Origin: Oxalobacteraceae bacterium AB_14
GTDB taxonomy: Bacteria > Pseudomonadota > Gammaproteobacteria > Burkholderiales > Burkholderiaceae_D
Direction of reading: 5' to 3'
DNA: 64,000 nt
Assembly: GCA_000381565.1 (NCBI GenBank)
Contig: KB906725.1
Location: 1,257,731-1,321,730, forward strand
Shown: piece after piece, positions 9,720 through 18,644 of the stretch
Numbering within the stretch: position 1 is the stretch's first letter
How the letters are laid out: each line of letters opens with the position of its first letter
Program-made: the position numbers and the translations under genes
The notes under the pieces: generated by a model
Told to the model about the DNA's origin: nothing
The model's database searches: none
The model's input: only the letters and a program-made list of their open reading frames with translations

Positions 9720-9888
9720 GAAACTCAATACTACAAAATTCGAGATTTGTGGTACAGTGGCTTTGTTGATGAGAAGCTATAGGGAATTTACCTAAGGCGA
9801 ATGATCATTTGTGGTTAGCAGAACGTCAGATAGCTTTCTGGCTCATGCTTACCGTTCTAGAACTTAAACGCGATGAAGGCCATAAATC

Positions 9889-10692
9889 ATGAGCAAAGAT
9901 ACGTATATCCGTACTCGAATTCAAGAAAGCACAAAAAATGACTTCGAGACCATTTGTAATTCCATGAATCTTGTTCCAAGTGAGCAATTAAGGTTCATGA
10001 TCGAGATGTTTGTGGCAGATAATCATGGTTCTGAAAATAATCCTTACAAGGTGCATATTTACAAACCAGAAGATTATGACTACGGTGTATGGCGAGTGAC
10101 GGTCACTTTGAAAACACCGTCAGATGGGGAGTGGATGGGAGCGCCTATTCCGTTCGAACTCCCGGACTTGCCCTACCGGATCATACAGTCCGATCCGGAG
10201 TACCGTGCCGTTGTAGCTCGACGCTCGGATGGGATGGCTGTTCTTGGCGGTCGGTTTGACAATGGATTTTGGCGCGGTCATGTGCGGACGAATGGACGTG
10301 AAGAGTCTACGAATCCGATTTCGATCGAACAAGTAGAAGAGGCCATCCGAGAAGTGCTAGATAAAGCTTTTAAAAATTTTCACCAGTACGGTAAATTTGA
10401 AATTGAGCAAAAAAAGCGGGAAGAACAATATAAGGACGCTCGCAACATTGTTGAATGGATACAGTATAAATTAATTTGGACAAAAAATGCCAAGCTAGCG
10501 ATAAGCGGCGATGTCACTCCAGGAATTTATGGCCTGAACATAGTTGAGGGCTATTGTGATAGTTTCGAAGGAGGACTATATGTGATAAGCAGAAATATTT
10601 CAGGAGCTAAGGGGCACGTTGATCGACATCATCTATATATTACAAAGTACGATGATTGGATAAAATACATGATTAAAGTGGAAATGAACTAA
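9889..10692 (+). CDS. hypothetical protein with ribbon-helix-helix-like N-terminus
   Basis: A 267-residue protein of low GC content, clearly different from the flanking chromosome. Residues 1-45 (TYIRTRIQESTKNDFETI and the following helix) resemble the ribbon-helix-helix fold of RelB/DinJ-type DNA-binding proteins. The centre (about 60-150) looks globular with many aromatic residues, and a charged coiled coil follows (about 165-195). No catalytic motif is recognisable. It stands alone on the plus strand near the island left end. A regulator or an antitoxin-like protein is possible, but no toxin gene is adjacent. Confidence 0.6.
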   Translation: MSKDTYIRTRIQESTKNDFETICNSMNLVPSEQLRFMIEMFVADNHGSENNPYKVHIYKPEDYDYGVWRVTVTLKTPSDGEWMGAPIPFELPDLPYRIIQSDPEYRAVVARRSDGMAVLGGRFDNGFWRGHVRTNGREESTNPISIEQVEEAIREVLDKAFKNFHQYGKFEIEQKKREEQYKDARNIVEWIQYKLIWTKNAKLAISGDVTPGIYGLNIVEGYCDSFEGGLYVISRNISGAKGHVDRHHLYITKYDDWIKYMIKVEMN

Positions 10693-10848
10693 GGTTGGCC
10701 AGCCGTGCTGGTATCACTTTTCGTCCGCAAAATTGCCTTGTTCTCTATTTTTGCATCGCGTGCGTTCGACAGGACGCACCCATGCTTCACAGCGGGCTTC
10801 TCCCTTTATGGACGGCTATAGGCATCTCCTGCTCAGCCAGAGCGGTGA

Positions 10849-11037
10849 TCAATTATCTTGTCGGACTTTGCTCCTGTGCCGAGATTGAGGGTCTAGTACC
10901 CTGGCGATCACGCCCAGGGGAACGCCTTGTCGAAGCAGCAATTTGGCGGTTGCAGTTCGACCATGCTGCTCGTAGCTCTGCAGTGCTTGATCGATGGCGA
11001 TGGCCATCTCCTTCTGACGGGTTGCATCGCGGTTCAT
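10849..11037 (-). CDS. small hypothetical protein with HTH-like helix
   Basis: A 62-residue protein. The central part GRTATAKLLLRQGVPLGVIARVLDP resembles short helical proteins that I recall as common in beta- and gamma-proteobacterial islands and plasmids, with a QGVPLxVIxRVL core. The start is the ATG at 11037. It runs against the neighbouring genes. The function is unknown, and at this length the call rests on the recognisable core. Confidence 0.5.
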   Translation of the reverse strand: MNRDATRQKEMAIAIDQALQSYEQHGRTATAKLLLRQGVPLGVIARVLDPQSRHRSKVRQDN

Positions 11038-11340
11038 TTAGGCTCTCCTCATCCGTGCGTCTATCCTTGACCGCCTGGCTGCTGGTACCTTTGTGGTGGC
11101 GCAAAGGTGCGTAAGAACGATGACGAAAAGTTTCCACATTGCATTAGGCAGAGTATGTGTTAAATTTGGCATTCCAGAATGTCAAAATGGAAAGAAAAAT
11201 TCCCCTTGGGCTTGCAATTTGGATTATCCCGCCCCAGATCGTCTGTTCCACCATGAACTTTCGAAAAAAGTTTTCCGGTTCTGGCGAGAAGTCTCGATTA
11301 GCTCAGAAGAAGCACCAACGCGCCAACCCAAGGAACGCAA
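11038..11340. other. intergenic region upstream of the sigma-factor gene
   Basis: 303 bases without a convincing gene. Two short overlapping open frames have no family signature. AAGGAA at 11330-11335 is the likely ribosome binding site of the next gene. The promoter of the whole Ubl cassette is expected here, but I see no clear -35/-10 pair. Confidence 0.5.
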
Positions 11341-12120
11341 ATGGACCAGAACAATACCGATGACGAGCTCGGCGGCAACGAATCCGAGCATGTTAGTAGT
11401 ACCAATTATGATCGCCCTCCGGAGCTGGAGAGCGCGCTGGCCGGGGTGATGGCGATGCGCGAGCCAGACTTGCTCGACGCCCTCGGGGTCAAGGCACATA
11501 CTTCTTCAGGGTTCATACCATCCGAAGTCTTGGTCACCTTGACCCGGCTAAAGTTCGGCAACCCTAAGGTTCAAAAGATTATCGCGTTGACTTTGCATGA
11601 GCGTATCGTGAAGGTGACCATGTGGTACCTGCGTCGGAACCCGCAGTGGTCACCGGTAATCGAGCGCAGCAGCGAATCGAAGAAGGAACTGATCTCCGAC
11701 CTCTGGGTGAAACTGATTTCCACACGCGCCCTGGTTTCCTTCGCGGAGGTGCGCTTTTTGCCATTTCTCGAATCCCGTATTCTGGACTGGTTAAAATCAC
11801 AATTACGGCAAAAGAATTCTGTTCCTGCAGCGGAGGCGCTGGAAGCGCCCGTTGATGAGAATGGCGACTCCATGTCACTGGTGGACATGGTACCGGATGA
11901 TGATGCCATGCCAGTCCAAGATCAGGTCGAGCTGAAGGAGTTGCTGCAGCGATTGGAACTCCATGTGCTGAAGTTACCGAAGAAAATCAGGGACGCCGTG
12001 TACTACTGCTTCGAGTTGGAAATGACTCAGGAAGAAGCAGCCAAGCTCATGAAGTGTTCCGCCAGGTCTGTTCGGACGTATCTGAACAAGGCGCTGGTTC
12101 TGTTGCGCAAGGGGGTGTGA
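11341..12120 (+). CDS. sigma-70 family RNA polymerase sigma factor (ECF-like)
   Basis: A 259-residue protein. After a polar N-terminus of about 75 residues, a region-2-like helical domain follows (about 80-155; SKKELISDLWVKLI and ESRILDWLKSQLR are the equivalents of the helices that bind core polymerase and the -10 element). A linker leads to region 4 (about 200-258), with LPKKIRDAVYYCFELEMTQE and a helix-turn-helix containing CSARSVRTYLNKA. It should direct polymerase to a few promoters, plausibly those of this cassette. Its stop is one base before the ATG of the next gene. A phage- or transposon-encoded regulator of similar architecture is the alternative. Confidence 0.85.
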   Translation: MDQNNTDDELGGNESEHVSSTNYDRPPELESALAGVMAMREPDLLDALGVKAHTSSGFIPSEVLVTLTRLKFGNPKVQKIIALTLHERIVKVTMWYLRRNPQWSPVIERSSESKKELISDLWVKLISTRALVSFAEVRFLPFLESRILDWLKSQLRQKNSVPAAEALEAPVDENGDSMSLVDMVPDDDAMPVQDQVELKELLQRLELHVLKLPKKIRDAVYYCFELEMTQEEAAKLMKCSARSVRTYLNKALVLLRKGV

Positions 12121-12121
12121 G

Positions 12122-12742
12122 ATGAACAACATGAATGTGAAAGTAAGCCGTGAAGCCACGGCTTTGATCGAGGCACTCCTGCTTGAGAATCCACACCCTA
12201 CTAACGGAGATTGGAAGGCTCTTGTGATGAACAATCCAGACTACGCATCGGAAATCGCCGACTTCTCTATGCTGTTTTCGCGAAATATTCATCTTCAATC
12301 GGAGGCTTATGATGAGCCTCTTGATCAAGATTTATTTGATGAATTGAGTGAGCAGCTCTTTGATATGCTTGGATCTGTGGAGAGTTCAGCGAATGTGGCT
12401 CAAGTACAATTGGAGAAGATTGTTGGGCCTAAGTCTCGAACCATCGCTCGGGATATTGGGCTTCGTGAGCACGTAGAACTCTTAGATCAAATAATTAGTG
12501 GGGAAACTAAAGCCCCATTTGTGTTAGTTAAGAGGCTTGCTAGCAATCTTGGGTTAGAGATTGCCTCCTTGGTACAAGCATTTGCACTAAATTTTTCTCA
12601 TCGTCCAGCGCAAGCATTCAAGTCAGATGGAAAGCCTCAATTGGAGCAAGAGCCAATTGATTGGGAGGGTGCTGTTCGCGCTGCTGAATTAGATCAAGAA
12701 GACACTGATTACCTTCTGAGTTTAGAGCGAAAGATAGAATAG
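12122..12742 (+). CDS. hypothetical protein with XRE-like HTH segment, possible ImmA substrate
   Basis: A 206-residue acidic protein. Residues about 100-165 (IARDIGLREHVELLDQII, then VKRLASNLGLEIASL) have the spacing of an XRE-type helix-turn-helix; the rest is helical without known motifs. It lies between a sigma factor and a protein with an ImmA/IrrE metallopeptidase domain. In many mobile elements and in Deinococcus such a peptidase cleaves the HTH repressor encoded next to it, so this product may be the repressor or anti-sigma partner cleaved on stress. That role is inference. The next gene starts with GTG directly after the stop codon. Confidence 0.6.
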   Translation: MNNMNVKVSREATALIEALLLENPHPTNGDWKALVMNNPDYASEIADFSMLFSRNIHLQSEAYDEPLDQDLFDELSEQLFDMLGSVESSANVAQVQLEKIVGPKSRTIARDIGLREHVELLDQIISGETKAPFVLVKRLASNLGLEIASLVQAFALNFSHRPAQAFKSDGKPQLEQEPIDWEGAVRAAELDQEDTDYLLSLERKIE

Positions 12743-12743
12743 A

Positions 12744-15700
12744 GTGAATGCTTTTTTTCGTGCGAGACATGAGGCCTCACTCTTGCGACAAGAGTTGGTG
12801 GGGGACGCTGCGTTTACTGCAATCGATTCTAAATCTCTCTTTGCCAACGTCGAAAGTGTTCTCGATATTGGGGTAAAGGCGGTTGCGTTCACCAACTCTG
12901 TTCTAAAGGGCGGAAATGCAACCCTTCGCCGGAAAAGCAAGTTTATCTATTATCGAAGAGATCTCAACTGGGATGATCAGGCCTACCTGATTGCGCATGA
13001 GTTGGGTCATCTCCGACTGGATGACATCTCGGACGAGACAGTCAATCACGTTCATGCCTCGGGTGTTAAGCCAACCTCACAGTCAACTGCCGTAGTTGAT
13101 TCGTATGGTGCTCGCGAGCGGGATGAGCTGCAGAAAAATACCTTTGGACGAGAACTCCTTCTTCCTAGAACGGTGGCAAAAGCGTTATTTGAGCAAGGAT
13201 GGGGCCCTAAGAAGATTGCCAAGGTTTTAGGCATTCCATTGGAGGTCGCTAGGCAGCAATTGTTGGACGCCATCTTGTTACCTGAGTACGTCCCCCCGCC
13301 GCCACAAGATCTGCCGCAACCAACGCCAGATCAGGTTGCGGCAATCAATGCGAGCGAAAAGCACGTCAATGTCGTTGCAGGTCCTGGTACAGGCAAGACA
13401 ACCACCCTTGTTCATCGAGTGAAGAAGCTCATTGAAGTTGATGGTGTGCCTCCCAAGAAGATCCTCGTTCTGACCTTTACCAATAAGGCTGCAGCCGAAT
13501 TGGTTGAGCGTCTTCAGCGCAGTGGAGTGAAGGGGGCATCAGAGATCTGGGCTGGGACATTTCATGCCTTTGGCTTAGAGTTCCTTCGGAAGTACTATCA
13601 GCACTTTGAGTTGCCTCAGGACGTAACAGTGGCTGATAAGATTACCACTATTACGCTGACCGCTAATGCGCTCGCCGGCGCCACACTTGAGCATTACCGA
13701 CGAACAGATGACCCTTATGAATGGTTGCCGAAGGTGACTGAGGCGGCGCAACGGATCAAAGAAGAGTTGGTAAGTGTTCAGGATTATTTGGAGTCCGCGC
13801 TTAAGGTATGCGAGGACTCCGAAGAAGCTATCTATCGTGACGTAGCAACTGTCGCGAATGTCTATGGTGGGGTTTTAAAGGAAGCTAGGTTAGTCGACTT
13901 TGTTGATCTGGTGGCTCTTCCAGCAAAGGCAATCGCCTCAGATCGCAGCAAGTTTGTTGACATAGTGGATCACTACGAACATATCCTGGTTGATGAGTTC
14001 CAGGATATGACGACAGCGATGCTTTCTCTCATTGAGGGCTTGTCGCTAAACGCGAAGGCACTGTGGGTGGTTGGAGATATCCGACAGGCCATTTATCACT
14101 GGAGAGGATCATCACTCGATGCTCTTTTAGGCTTCTCGGACAGGTTCGCTGACGCCAAGTTATACGTCCTCACGCAGAATCGGCGCAGCAGCGATGAGAT
14201 CATAGCCTTAACTCGATCAGTTGGAACACATCATCCTTTACAAGCGCGTCTCGCTCTTCCAACGGTAACTGGAGTTGTCGGGAAGACCGGAGCCGTTCCG
14301 TCTATGGGATGCGCTAGTTCCAGAGCCGAGATGTGGAATGGGCTGATACAGGGAATCGAAAGTCTTCATCAATCCGGCATAGCTTACAAAGACCAAGCTG
14401 TTCTCGCTCGTAAAGGAGGATGCGTTGACGCTGCGGCAGAAGCATTGCAGTCTGCAGGTATACCCACGGTGTACATAGGCGATATTGCCGAGCGCGATGA
14501 GATCAAAGACATACTCGCGGTAGTTCAGTTGGTGGTTGAACGTCAGCCGCGTGCACTACTTCGAGTCGGCTTGTTGGCCTCACCACCAATGAGCTTATCG
14601 GACGTCCAAAAAGTGTTTGAGACTCTGACTTTGAATCCGGACTTGCAGCGTATGGGGTGGTTGAAGCATGCAATTCCCGGGGCATCAAAAAATGGCGAGC
14701 TTAGTCAACTAGACCTAAGGAGGCGGCTCGGTAAATTTACTTGGTCGATGTCTCCGTGGGATTTCATTTGTGAGCTCATTTTAGAACAGCGCTTCTTGTT
14801 GCCCGATGTCGATGATTTGTCTTTAGACGGTCATTTGAAGCGGCTGGCGGTATGGCAGTTTGCCTATATGAGCAGGATTAGTGATGGGCTACGTAAGCGG
14901 TGGACACTACATCGTTTCCTCAATAGATTGAGATTGCGGCAGCAGATCAATGATTCGTATGTTGATCGACAGCTTCCCCCTGAAGCAAATGCTTTGGACG
15001 GTGTGCGCGTAATGACGGTCCATGCCAGCAAGGGTCTTGAGTTTCAGGCGGTACACCTCTGTGGTGTGCACGGCGCAGACTTTGCGGGCGGGAATGAGCC
15101 TTCTCCGCTTCTGCCACCAGAGGCGATTAACAGCAGCCCACAAGATTATCAGGAAGAGTCTGATATCGAATGCCACAACCTGCTTTATGTCGCCGTGTCA
15201 CGTGCGAAGCGGCATCTGAGAATTTTTGAAAGCTCCGATGAGTTCCCCTTCCCATTCAAACGTGCTGATGCTTTGCAACACGCAATAAATGAAGGCGTTC
15301 TTACTCTGCATGCGTTAGCTTCGCTTCCTAAGCCGCCTGTCCAGGCCCCAAACCAGCGCCCGCAGCAGGTTGGGAGCGCGCGTGTCAGCTTTGACGAATT
15401 CAGGACATACGATAGATGCCCTCGGCAGTATATGTATCGTTTCATCATGCAGTTGGGAAGAGAGGTCGCGCCTAACTCTGCCCTTCAGGCGCGCGCGACA
15501 GTGATCAGAGCTCTGGATGTCATGGCGCGGGCTGGGGATTTTCGTAATGCGATTGCCGTCTTCTACACAGAATGGATAAAAGCACGCTTACCAGAGCCGC
15601 AACTCGATATCCAATTATGGGAGCAGGCTTGGAATGCGTGTGAGCGAGGTGCGTCCATTTTAGCCGCGGTGAACGGAACTCATTTGGTGCCTCTAGCTGG

Positions 15701-16058
15701 CATAAACGGTATGACGATCGAGCTTCCATGGGGAGTGGTGGCTCCGGCGCCTGGTGGATATCGGTTGCACACTGTCGGCTTTTACTCATCGTCCGCTATA
15801 GAACTTGATAAATTGAAGAAGGTCGTCGGGCAGATGATGAGCTGTACTTCGACAGATCTGGCACGTATCGTCGAGGTGCATATGTTTGACTTGAGCCGCA
15901 ACAGCCTGCTTGAATTTCATCCTGTCGTCGTGTACCCAAGGTCAGCGCTAAACACACGTACTATTGGAATGCTGAACAAAGAATACAGCGTTGCCACTAG
16001 TAACTACCCTTGCAAGCGCTGCGCCTACGCATATGTCTGCCCGTCTGTCATGATGTGA
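12744..16058 (+). CDS. ImmA/IrrE metallopeptidase-UvrD helicase-Cas4-like fusion protein
   Basis: A 1104-residue protein. The N-terminal 170 residues form an ImmA/IrrE-type zinc peptidase domain (HELGH at 85-89). A UvrD/Rep superfamily 1 helicase follows: Walker A AGPGTGKTT (212-220), DEFQD at 417-421, the GDIRQAIYHWRGS motif, VMTVHASKGLEF and YVAVSRAKRHL. The C-terminal region resembles Cas4/AddB nucleases, with one Cys in YDRCPRQYMYRF and three near the end in CKRCAYAYVC (C-x2-C-x5-C), the pattern of a 4Fe-4S cluster. The Asp and Asp/Glu-x-Lys residues of an active PD-(D/E)xK nuclease are not visible, so this part may only bind DNA. GTG start at 12744. It may sense stress by proteolysis and process DNA ends. 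Confidence 0.85.
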   Translation: MNAFFRARHEASLLRQELVGDAAFTAIDSKSLFANVESVLDIGVKAVAFTNSVLKGGNATLRRKSKFIYYRRDLNWDDQAYLIAHELGHLRLDDISDETVNHVHASGVKPTSQSTAVVDSYGARERDELQKNTFGRELLLPRTVAKALFEQGWGPKKIAKVLGIPLEVARQQLLDAILLPEYVPPPPQDLPQPTPDQVAAINASEKHVNVVAGPGTGKTTTLVHRVKKLIEVDGVPPKKILVLTFTNKAAAELVERLQRSGVKGASEIWAGTFHAFGLEFLRKYYQHFELPQDVTVADKITTITLTANALAGATLEHYRRTDDPYEWLPKVTEAAQRIKEELVSVQDYLESALKVCEDSEEAIYRDVATVANVYGGVLKEARLVDFVDLVALPAKAIASDRSKFVDIVDHYEHILVDEFQDMTTAMLSLIEGLSLNAKALWVVGDIRQAIYHWRGSSLDALLGFSDRFADAKLYVLTQNRRSSDEIIALTRSVGTHHPLQARLALPTVTGVVGKTGAVPSMGCASSRAEMWNGLIQGIESLHQSGIAYKDQAVLARKGGCVDAAAEALQSAGIPTVYIGDIAERDEIKDILAVVQLVVERQPRALLRVGLLASPPMSLSDVQKVFETLTLNPDLQRMGWLKHAIPGASKNGELSQLDLRRRLGKFTWSMSPWDFICELILEQRFLLPDVDDLSLDGHLKRLAVWQFAYMSRISDGLRKRWTLHRFLNRLRLRQQINDSYVDRQLPPEANALDGVRVMTVHASKGLEFQAVHLCGVHGADFAGGNEPSPLLPPEAINSSPQDYQEESDIECHNLLYVAVSRAKRHLRIFESSDEFPFPFKRADALQHAINEGVLTLHALASLPKPPVQAPNQRPQQVGSARVSFDEFRTYDRCPRQYMYRFIMQLGREVAPNSALQARATVIRALDVMARAGDFRNAIAVFYTEWIKARLPEPQLDIQLWEQAWNACERGASILAAVNGTHLVPLAGINGMTIELPWGVVAPAPGGYRLHTVGFYSSSAIELDKLKKVVGQMMSCTSTDLARIVEVHMFDLSRNSLLEFHPVVVYPRSALNTRTIGMLNKEYSVATSNYPCKRCAYAYVCPSVMM

Positions 16059-16146
16059 TCTGATTCAAAAAAGCTTTCCGCATTTGCTTCGATGACCCGA
16101 TTAAGGAAGTGAGGGTCACATGTTGCTGATCCGTTGAAAGCTTAAA

Positions 16147-17247
16147 ATGCAAAACTTTGAAGCCCTGAACCAAGCACCGCGCTACGCCATTGAAGTTGCC
16201 GGCGCTACTCTCGCATTCACTACCCTCCAGGTTGCTGACGGTACTCCGACAGGCCGCCAACTGGCTCTGGCCGCTGGACTCCGAAACACCGACGACATCG
16301 TCATTTTGGAAATGCAGTCGGATGGCCAGCTGGAAGATGTTCGCCCGGACGAAGTTGTAAATCTCCAGGACTCCTCCCGTAAATTCATCATGGTGAACAG
16401 CGATCGAAGCTATAACTTTGTTGTAGACGGCGGCCGTCTCAGCTGGCCGGTGCGCTTGATTTCAGGGGCACAGCTGCGTAAATTGGGTAACGTGCCTGGT
16501 CACATGGCGCTCTACCAAGAGTTCACCTCTGCTCCGGACAAAATTCTCGAGGTGACAGACCTGGTCGATCTCGACAGCGCCGGCGTCGAACGCTTCGCAA
16601 GCCGTCCAGTATCCTGGCAACTCAACGTCCAAGGTGTGATGATCAACAGCGGATCGCCAACGATTAGCGTTCGCGAGGCATTGATCATGGCGAAGTTCGA
16701 CGTTTCACAAGGGTGGCAGATCTTCCTGAAGATCGCTGGGAAACCGAAGCAGGCTGTTGAACTCGACACGGTTATAGATTTGACCGAACCTGGGATCGAG
16801 AAACTTCGCTTGACCCCTAAGGAAGTAAATAACGGTGAAGCACCGCAGGCCGAGCGCCGTGATTTCGCGCTGCTTGATGTCGATGAAGATCACCTGGACC
16901 AATTTGCGATTCGCTGGGAGACGATAGTAGAAAACGATCGTCGCTGGCTCATCGTCGACTCGTATCGTGTTCCGATGGGCTACACCTCCGGTGAGACCAA
17001 ACTGGCGTTGGAAATTCCTGGGACATATCCGGGATCCCAGATCGACATGTTTTACTGCTACCCGCCATTGGCACTTTCCAACGGTCGTGAGATCCCTGCG
17101 ACCCAGGTTCGCGCGGTCATCCAAGGTGTTGAATTTCACGGATGGTCGCGCCACCGCGGCTCGGCATCCGAGTGGAAGATCGGAGTCGACAATGTGGTGA
17201 CTCACATGGCTCTCGTCGAATCCGCGTTGCAGAAAGAGGTAGAGTGA
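16147..17247 (+). CDS. triple ubiquitin-like (multiubiquitin) protein fused to E2 family E domain
   Basis: A 366-residue protein with three beta-grasp, multiubiquitin-type repeats (about residues 10-83, 87-152 and 155-223), each starting with a strand such as YAIEVAGATL, YNFVVDGGRL or WQLNVQGVMI and ending in a strand near D-L-D-S or D-L-T-E-P. Residues about 235-362 match the prokaryotic E2 family E fold (LALEIPGTYPGSQIDMFY and HGWSRHRG). The only cysteine in the protein is Cys304 in MFYCYPP, the candidate thioester residue. Because the Ubl repeats continue into the E2, there is no free C-terminal glycine. It starts 88 bases after the helicase gene and overlaps the next gene by one base. Confidence 0.85.
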   Translation: MQNFEALNQAPRYAIEVAGATLAFTTLQVADGTPTGRQLALAAGLRNTDDIVILEMQSDGQLEDVRPDEVVNLQDSSRKFIMVNSDRSYNFVVDGGRLSWPVRLISGAQLRKLGNVPGHMALYQEFTSAPDKILEVTDLVDLDSAGVERFASRPVSWQLNVQGVMINSGSPTISVREALIMAKFDVSQGWQIFLKIAGKPKQAVELDTVIDLTEPGIEKLRLTPKEVNNGEAPQAERRDFALLDVDEDHLDQFAIRWETIVENDRRWLIVDSYRVPMGYTSGETKLALEIPGTYPGSQIDMFYCYPPLALSNGREIPATQVRAVIQGVEFHGWSRHRGSASEWKIGVDNVVTHMALVESALQKEVE

Positions 17248-18644
17248 TGCTGCCGGCGCTGACTCTGACGTTACCTCAGGCTATGCACACGCAGCTGCAC
17301 CGTCATCTGTTCTGTGGCGATGGTCGTGAGTCCGCTGCAATCGTCCTTTGCTCACGCGTGCCTCGACCACGTCGCCGCCTCCTGGCTAAGCACGTTATCC
17401 TGGTTCCGAATGCGGCGTGCAAGCGCCGTGCTTCGGATCAGATCACTTGGCCTGGTGAGTATTTGGAGCAAGCCATTGACCTCGCGGAATCGGGAGAGCT
17501 AACGATGATTCTCATCCACTCGCATCCTGGCAACCAGCTCGATTTTTCTCCAGTTGATGATCTTAGCGATCGTATGGTTCTGCCTTCACTTTTTCAGGCG
17601 GTGGATACTTTTCATGGAACTGCAATTATGGTTCCAGATGGGACCGTTCGTGCCAGGCTGTATGACAAAAGCATGGAGCGCGAGACTGTCGATCTGGTAT
17701 CTGTAGCCGGCGATGATTTGCGGTACTGGTGGGGTGACGCTCCGAGAAATGGAACACGGGCTAGGCCTATCGCATTTACCAGTGCGATGACCGATGAGCT
17801 ACATCGACTTACTGCGGTTGTAATTGGTGTTTCGGGGACTGGTTCGCCTGTCGCTGAGCAGTTGGGCAGGCTTGGTTTTGGACGCATTATACTGATCGAT
17901 CCTGATCGTGTTGAGAAGCGGAACTTAAACCGTATTCTTAACTCAACCCTGCAAGACGTAGGGGATGAGATTTTCAAGGTCAACATGTTTGCTGCGGCGA
18001 TAGCACGTTATCGTGAGGCCGACGTAGCTTACCCTGTGCCGGCAAGCCTCTCTACGAGGGAGGCTGTTCTGGCAGCGAGCCAGGCGGACGTGATTTTTTG
18101 CTGTACTGATACCGTCGAAGCACGCTATTTAGCGGATCTCATTTGCGGCACTTTCCTGATTCCTTTGTTTGATGTAGGTGTCGTTATTCCTACGAAGCAG
18201 ATTGACGGACGCGCTCAAATTATTGAGGCTTACGGCAGGGTTGACTACGTTCAGCCGGGAGGTGCTTCGCTGCTTGATCGAGGTGTTTATACGCCGGCGA
18301 GTCTGGAGGCCGAATATCTGAAAGGCGCTGCACCTGGTGCGTTGCGAGATCGGATCGATGCGGGGTATCTACCAGGCGCCAACGAGGAGGCACCTGCAGT
18401 GATTTCCTTGAACATGAGGGCTGCTTCAATTTGCCTTTCAGAGTTCATCAATCGAGCCTACCCCTTCGGTGAGCCCAACTGCGGATACGCGCGCGTTTCC
18501 TTCACGGTCGGAGCTCGTGAGCAGGATTATGATTCGGAAGATAGCTTCCATAAAAAAGCGACGATGCCTATCGCACAAGGAGACGCGGAGCCTTTGCTGG
18601 GATTGCCTAGTCTAAAGGCGCCGCGCGTTAGAAAGCCGAAATGA
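17247..18644 (+). CDS. JAMM (JAB/MPN) deubiquitinase-like protease fused to ThiF/E1-like enzyme
   Basis: A 465-residue two-domain protein. The N-terminal JAB domain (about 5-150) has the full zinc motif HSHPGNQLDFSPVD (H-x-H-x7-S-x2-D). The C-terminal half (about 185-440) is an E1/ThiF/MoeB adenylyltransferase with the nucleotide loop GVSGTGSP, the acidic strand ILIDPD and the segment VEKRNLNRIL. Together these would process a ubiquitin-like protein (JAB) and activate it with ATP (E1). The start at 17247 was chosen because it overlaps the upstream stop as TGATG and begins exactly before the JAB fold; a longer upstream frame lies in the E2 coding sequence. The next gene overlaps by four bases (ATGA). 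Confidence 0.9.
   Translation: MLPALTLTLPQAMHTQLHRHLFCGDGRESAAIVLCSRVPRPRRRLLAKHVILVPNAACKRRASDQITWPGEYLEQAIDLAESGELTMILIHSHPGNQLDFSPVDDLSDRMVLPSLFQAVDTFHGTAIMVPDGTVRARLYDKSMERETVDLVSVAGDDLRYWWGDAPRNGTRARPIAFTSAMTDELHRLTAVVIGVSGTGSPVAEQLGRLGFGRIILIDPDRVEKRNLNRILNSTLQDVGDEIFKVNMFAAAIARYREADVAYPVPASLSTREAVLAASQADVIFCCTDTVEARYLADLICGTFLIPLFDVGVVIPTKQIDGRAQIIEAYGRVDYVQPGGASLLDRGVYTPASLEAEYLKGAAPGALRDRIDAGYLPGANEEAPAVISLNMRAASICLSEFINRAYPFGEPNCGYARVSFTVGAREQDYDSEDSFHKKATMPIAQGDAEPLLGLPSLKAPRVRKPK

Noticed and set aside
10695..11114. A 139-codon plus-strand frame after the RHH-like protein
   Set aside because: Cys/Trp/Arg-rich translation without homology features; it overlaps the better supported small minus-strand gene.
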